64,000 nt of DNA, from contig NZ_JAKFHA010000013.1 in the NCBI RefSeq assembly GCF_021502675.1, positions 1 through 64,000 of the forward strand. Reading direction: 5' to 3'. The notes under the pieces are model-generated. The model was not told the origin of the DNA. It ran no database searches and saw nothing but the letters and a program-made list of their open reading frames with translations. Of this stretch, positions 60,926-64,000 are shown piece by piece (the stretch's first letter is position 1; the number at the start of each line of letters is the position of its first letter). Source of the stretch: Yinghuangia soli. Its GTDB lineage: Bacteria > Actinomycetota > Actinomycetes > Streptomycetales > Streptomycetaceae. The position numbers and the translations under genes were made by a program.

Positions 60926-61720
60926 TCAGCCCGTGCCGCTGAGCATGCTCATGATGACGCCGACCGCGCAGCCCAGGCCGGCAGCCAGCAGCGCCACCAC
61001 CCAGAACATGCCGTGCAGCACGTTGTCGATCCGGTCCGGCACGTACCAATCCGACGGATTGCCGGGGTTGTACTTCAGGCGGAAGGTGTCGCCGGTGGTG
61101 CGAGGGGTGTCCCCGTCGTCGGGGATGTAGCCCACGTACACGCGCTGCACGACACCGCCGCGGCTCATGTAGGTCACGTTGGGGTCCCTGCCGGAACTCT
61201 CGACGATCGTCGCGGTGGTCCGGCGCCACCCCCAGTGTTTGACGAAGCCGTCGAACTCTTCCCAGACCATGTCGAGGAGGAGCCCGGCCAGGGGGACCGT
61301 CCAACTGGTGATCAGCAGCGCGAAGATGCCCATGGTCGAGTCGGTCAAGAGCCCCACGAGCAGGGCCGCGCCGACCAGCGCGATCGACAGGTATGTGCTG
61401 CGGCGCAGGAACGACATGGCCAGGGCGTCCGGTTCGTCGTCCGGCCGGTCCGGGTCAGGCTCGGGAGCGTCGGCCATCCTCGCCTGAATCAGCATGAGGA
61501 AGCTCTCGGCCGCTTCGCGACTCGGCGTCGGGACCGGGAACGTGGCCCCCTTGTGCGTCGTGACGCGGAGCGTCCTCCAGCGCGTGCGGGTCACCGAGGC
61601 TATGCGGGACAGCGGGATGCGTACCGTCTCATGCCAGTACTCCAGCCGGAGTTCAGTGCTGTCGAGCTTGGCCGTGTTGCCGCGGGCCGCGAGTGCGACC
61701 TGTTCCTGATCCGATGGCAT
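60926..61720 (-). CDS. DUF3592-like membrane protein
   Basis: Protein of 264 residues: a soluble PH-like N-terminal half (LRLEYWHETVRIPLSRIASVTRTRWRTLRVTTHKG), three or four helices (two around 108-150, one at the C-terminus) and an extracytoplasmic beta segment (TATIVESSGRDPNVTYMSRGGVVQRVYVGYIPDDGDTPRTTGDTFRLKYNPGNPSDWYVPD) typical of DUF3592. ATG 61720 has GGGTGGA 2 nt upstream. It lies 63 bp upstream of the sulfite-oxidase-like gene on the same strand; a functional link is unproven. Confidence 0.7.
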   Translation of the reverse strand: MPSDQEQVALAARGNTAKLDSTELRLEYWHETVRIPLSRIASVTRTRWRTLRVTTHKGATFPVPTPSREAAESFLMLIQARMADAPEPDPDRPDDEPDALAMSFLRRSTYLSIALVGAALLVGLLTDSTMGIFALLITSWTVPLAGLLLDMVWEEFDGFVKHWGWRRTTATIVESSGRDPNVTYMSRGGVVQRVYVGYIPDDGDTPRTTGDTFRLKYNPGNPSDWYVPDRIDNVLHGMFWVVALLAAGLGCAVGVIMSMLSGTG

Positions 61721-61829
61721 GATCCACCCCCGGTCCGGAAAAGTACCCGCACCAGGACGCAGCCGCCAGATGCCGATCTTCTCTCGGGATGGTCGGCCGA
61801 ACGCCGCGAGGGCGCCCCGTCTTCACGGT

Positions 61830-62441
61830 CTACCTGGCGTACGCGTCGGCCAGGGCCGCGGCGAGGGCTGCGTCCGCGGCGCGGTCGGCGACCGCTTCGT
61901 CCAGCGGGTCGCCGCTGCACAGCACGCGGTAGTAGAGGGGCGCCGAGACCGCGCGGATGACCTCGTGGGTGTCGGTGCCGGGGGGCAGTTCGCCGCGTGC
62001 GATGGCGGCGTCGACGCAGCCTGCCCACTCCGCGATACGGATCGCGTAGAACCGGTGCAGCGCCTCCGCGGCACTCTCGTCCCCCGTCGCCGCCGCGATG
62101 ACGGCCTTGAAGAGCGGGCCCTGGCGCGGGTCGTTGAGCGTACGGACGACCAGGCGTGCATTGGTACGCAGGTCTTCGCGCAGGGAGCCCGTGTCGCTGC
62201 GGGAGACCGACTCCTCCGCCATGTGCGCGAGCAGGTCGGCGACCAGGCCGGTGGTGTTCGTCCAGCGCCGGTACACGGTCGTCTTGCCGACGTCCGCGCG
62301 GCGGGCGACGTCGGCCAGGTCGAGTCCCTCGAAGCCGTGCTCGGCGAGCGCGTCGCCGGCAGCCCGCATGACTGCTTCGCGTACGCGCGCGGTCCGGCCG
62401 CCGGGGCGGGTGGCCGCGGGGGGATCCTGCTCGACGGTCAT
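61830..62441 (-). CDS. TetR-family regulator
   Basis: Repressor of 203 residues. The HTH (REAVMRAAGDALAEHGFEGLDLADVARRADVGKTTVYRRWTNTTGLVADLL) is typical TetR; the C-terminal ligand domain is of the TetR_C_16-like kind. It is divergent from a DHA2 exporter, with two copies of a long direct repeat between them, one touching its own ATG. It most likely represses both itself and the exporter, released by the exported compound. Ligand unknown. Confidence 0.9.
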   Translation of the reverse strand: MTVEQDPPAATRPGGRTARVREAVMRAAGDALAEHGFEGLDLADVARRADVGKTTVYRRWTNTTGLVADLLAHMAEESVSRSDTGSLREDLRTNARLVVRTLNDPRQGPLFKAVIAAATGDESAAEALHRFYAIRIAEWAGCVDAAIARGELPPGTDTHEVIRAVSAPLYYRVLCSGDPLDEAVADRAADAALAAALADAYAR

Positions 62442-62467
62442 AACGGGACTCCAGTTCCATTAGCTGG
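62441..62467. promoter_or_regulatory. TetR operator candidate A
   Basis: TAACGGGAC, variable 2 nt, CAG, 2 nt, CCATTA, then GCTGG. It overlaps the TetR start codon and matches the repeat at 62495 in 20 of the first 22 or so positions allowing the variable dinucleotides. Confidence 0.55.
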
Positions 62468-62494
62468 GGTGAGCGTGCTACGTTGATCCTACCT

Positions 62495-62520
62495 TAACGG
62501 GACCACAGAACCATTAATGG
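62495..62520. promoter_or_regulatory. TetR operator candidate B
   Basis: The second copy of the repeat (TAACGGGAC..CAG..CCATTA) begins 54 bp after copy A and ends in the perfect palindrome CCATTAATGG (62511-62520). Placed to control the efflux gene. Confidence 0.6.
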
Positions 62521-62683
62521 ATGGGCGGCGTATGCATGGCGGCTTTGCCGCGGCCTGTTGAGTCCCGCTCGTTCTGCTCGTTCAGCGCGTCCCGCTCGTC
62601 CGCTCGTTCAGCGCGTCCGGCTCGACATGTTCACGTCGACCCGACGCATCTCGACCCGTCCTGCCCAGAAGGGGAGATCTGCC

Positions 62684-64000
62684 ATGTCCGCAATCACCGA
62701 ATCCCGCCCGCCGGCGGCCGACGCGGGGGTACCGACGTCGCCCGCCGACCGTGGTCCGGTCCGTATGACCGGCCGTCAGCGCCTCGTCCTCACCCTGCTC
62801 CTCGGCGCCCAGTTCATGGTCGCGGTGGACTTCTCGATCCTGAACGTCGCGCTGCCGGTGGTCGGCGCCGGGCTCGGCTTCTCGCTTGCCGACCTGCAGT
62901 GGATCGCCACGTCGTTCGCCCTCGCCGCGGCCGGGTTCACGCTGCTCTTCGGCCGGATCGCCGATCTCGTCGGCCGCAAGCGGATGTTCATCGGCGGCAT
63001 GGCCGTCCTCGGACTCTCCTCCGCGCTCGGCGGGCTCGCCACGTCCCCGGAAATGCTGCTCGTCGCCCGAGTGCTGCAGGGCCTGGCAACGGCCGCCGTC
63101 ACTCCGGCCGGGCTGGCGCTGTTGACCACCGCGTTCAAGGAAGGCCCTTTGCGCGAACGTGCGTTGGGGCTCAACGGCGCGCTGATGTCGGCCGGCTTCA
63201 CTGCAGGCGCGATCCTCGGCGGACTGCTGTCCGACCTGCTCTCGTGGCGGTGGGCGTTCTTCATCAACGTCCCGGTCGCCGCGCTCATCGTCGCCCTCGC
63301 GCCGTCCGTCATCACCGACTCGCGCCCGGCGCGCCGCCCCAAGCTCGACATCCCCGGCGCGATTGCCGTCACCGGCGGACTTCTCCTGCTCGTCTTCGGC
63401 CTGACCCAGGCCGGCGAGCACGGCTGGACCACGCCGACCACGCTCGCATCGCTCGTCGCCGGACTCGTCCTGCTCGTCTCCTTCTGGTTCGTGGAGAAGC
63501 GCGCCGCCGAACCGCTGGTGCCGACCCGCGTCCTCAAGCGCCGCAACGTCATCTGGGGCAACTGGGCCGGGCTCGTCGCCTTCGTCACCGAGACGTCGCT
63601 CGTCTTCCTGCTGACCCTGTACCTGCAGGAAGTGCTCGGATACTCGCCGCTCGCCACCGGCCTGGCGTTCGGCGTCCTCGGCATCGGCACCGTGATCGGC
63701 GGAACGCTCGGCGGCCGCGCGGTCGGACGGTTCGGCACCCGCGCCACGATCATGTACGGCGGCATCGTGCAGGCCGCCGCCACGCTTGCGCTCGTCGCCC
63801 TCGGTACGTCCGGCGCCTGGATCTGGCTCCTGCTCGCCGCGACCTTCGTCGGCGGCGTGGGCAACATGCTGGTGATCGTCGGCTTCATGGTCACCGCCAC
63901 CTCCGGCCTGCCGGACGAGGAGCAGGGCCTGGCCACCGGCCTCGCGACGATGACCCAGCAGGTCGGCATCACCCTCGGCATCCCGGTCATGAGCGCGATT
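62684..64000 (+). CDS. DHA2-family MFS drug exporter (3' end beyond window)
   Basis: Open for 439 codons and cut by the window end, so the true length is unknown. ATG 62684 has GGGGAG 7 nt upstream. The protein begins with about 30 polar residues, then helix 1 with VAVDFSILNVALPVVG, motif A-like FGRIADLVGRKRMF and VARVLQGLATAAVTPAG, typical of EmrB/QacA transporters. The last part seen is TGLATMTQQVGITLGIPVMSA. It is divergent from the TetR gene with shared operators, a standard drug-inducible efflux pair. Substrate unknown. Confidence 0.92.
   Translation, partial: MSAITESRPPAADAGVPTSPADRGPVRMTGRQRLVLTLLLGAQFMVAVDFSILNVALPVVGAGLGFSLADLQWIATSFALAAAGFTLLFGRIADLVGRKRMFIGGMAVLGLSSALGGLATSPEMLLVARVLQGLATAAVTPAGLALLTTAFKEGPLRERALGLNGALMSAGFTAGAILGGLLSDLLSWRWAFFINVPVAALIVALAPSVITDSRPARRPKLDIPGAIAVTGGLLLLVFGLTQAGEHGWTTPTTLASLVAGLVLLVSFWFVEKRAAEPLVPTRVLKRRNVIWGNWAGLVAFVTETSLVFLLTLYLQEVLGYSPLATGLAFGVLGIGTVIGGTLGGRAVGRFGTRATIMYGGIVQAAATLALVALGTSGAWIWLLLAATFVGGVGNMLVIVGFMVTATSGLPDEEQGLATGLATMTQQVGITLGIPVMSAI

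Overview
The window is very GC-rich, has many GTG/TTG starts, long antisense shadow frames and short intergenic gaps. Its gene content (AfsQ1/AfsQ2 with SigQ, sdhCDAB of the 126+147 residue anchor type, mutA-mutB-meaB, an XRE-DUF5753/DUF397 pair) points to an actinomycete of the Streptomyces group. Most of the window is core chromosome. The set lpdA, M20 amidohydrolase, purine nucleoside phosphorylase, pmmB, add, deoA, cdd and sdhCDAB is a known conserved actinobacterial neighbourhood, also found in mycobacteria. No prophage, insertion sequence, CRISPR array, rRNA or tRNA was recognised.

Layout. 0.4-2.2 kb: SurA-like lipoprotein and mazG. 2.2-5.8 kb: amidohydrolase plus DHA2 exporter on the minus strand. 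5.9-9.4 kb: sdhCDAB, minus strand. 9.7-14.9 kb: mutA-mutB-meaB, divergent from sdh. 15.1-16.4 kb: M20 amidohydrolase. 16.7-24.0 kb: nucleoside uptake and catabolism operon (BMP lipoprotein, ABC ATPase, two permeases, cdd, deoA). 24.1-27.3 kb: lipoprotein, MFS exporter and divergent LysR. 27.4-28.6 kb: add. 28.7-35.3 kb: the AfsQ region (protease, PspC protein, GerMN-like lipoprotein, afsQ2, afsQ1, divergent sigQ), flanked by two related small secreted proteins. 35.5-36.2 kb: membrane protein with a coupled micro-ORF. 36.3-39.7 kb: deoC followed by a full and a truncated aldehyde dehydrogenase. 39.8-45.2 kb: small membrane protein, Ser/Thr kinase, pmmB and purine nucleoside phosphorylase. 45.4-50.6 kb: gamma-glutamylcyclotransferase-like protein, lpdA, DeoR-family regulator, acyl-CoA carboxylase alpha subunit. 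50.9-64 kb: more variable genes, including a propeller lipoprotein, membrane proteins, an S33 peptidase, a WhiJ-like XRE/DUF397 module, a sulfite-oxidase-fold enzyme and a TetR/DHA2 efflux pair cut by the window end.

How the genes fit together. The nucleoside genes form a complete route: import (BMP/ABC), deamination (add, cdd), phosphorolysis (deoA, purine nucleoside phosphorylase), a sugar-phosphate mutase (pmmB, inferred to act as phosphopentomutase), aldol cleavage of deoxyribose-5-phosphate (deoC) and oxidation of the resulting acetaldehyde (the aldehyde dehydrogenases). Four of the transcription units carry the same 14-bp palindrome, close to TCTACGCGCGTAGA, at their promoters. In add and deoC it lies in the spacer directly against the -10 box. 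This suggests one local repressor regulon; the DeoR-family gene in the window is a candidate regulator but nothing proves it. A second theme is likely leaderless expression: many genes lack a Shine-Dalgarno sequence and have a TAnnnT hexamer 6-9 nt before the start codon.

Limits: everything was read by eye. Family names rest on remembered motifs, no database search was run, and the start codons of deoA, the LysR gene and the ABC ATPase remain uncertain.
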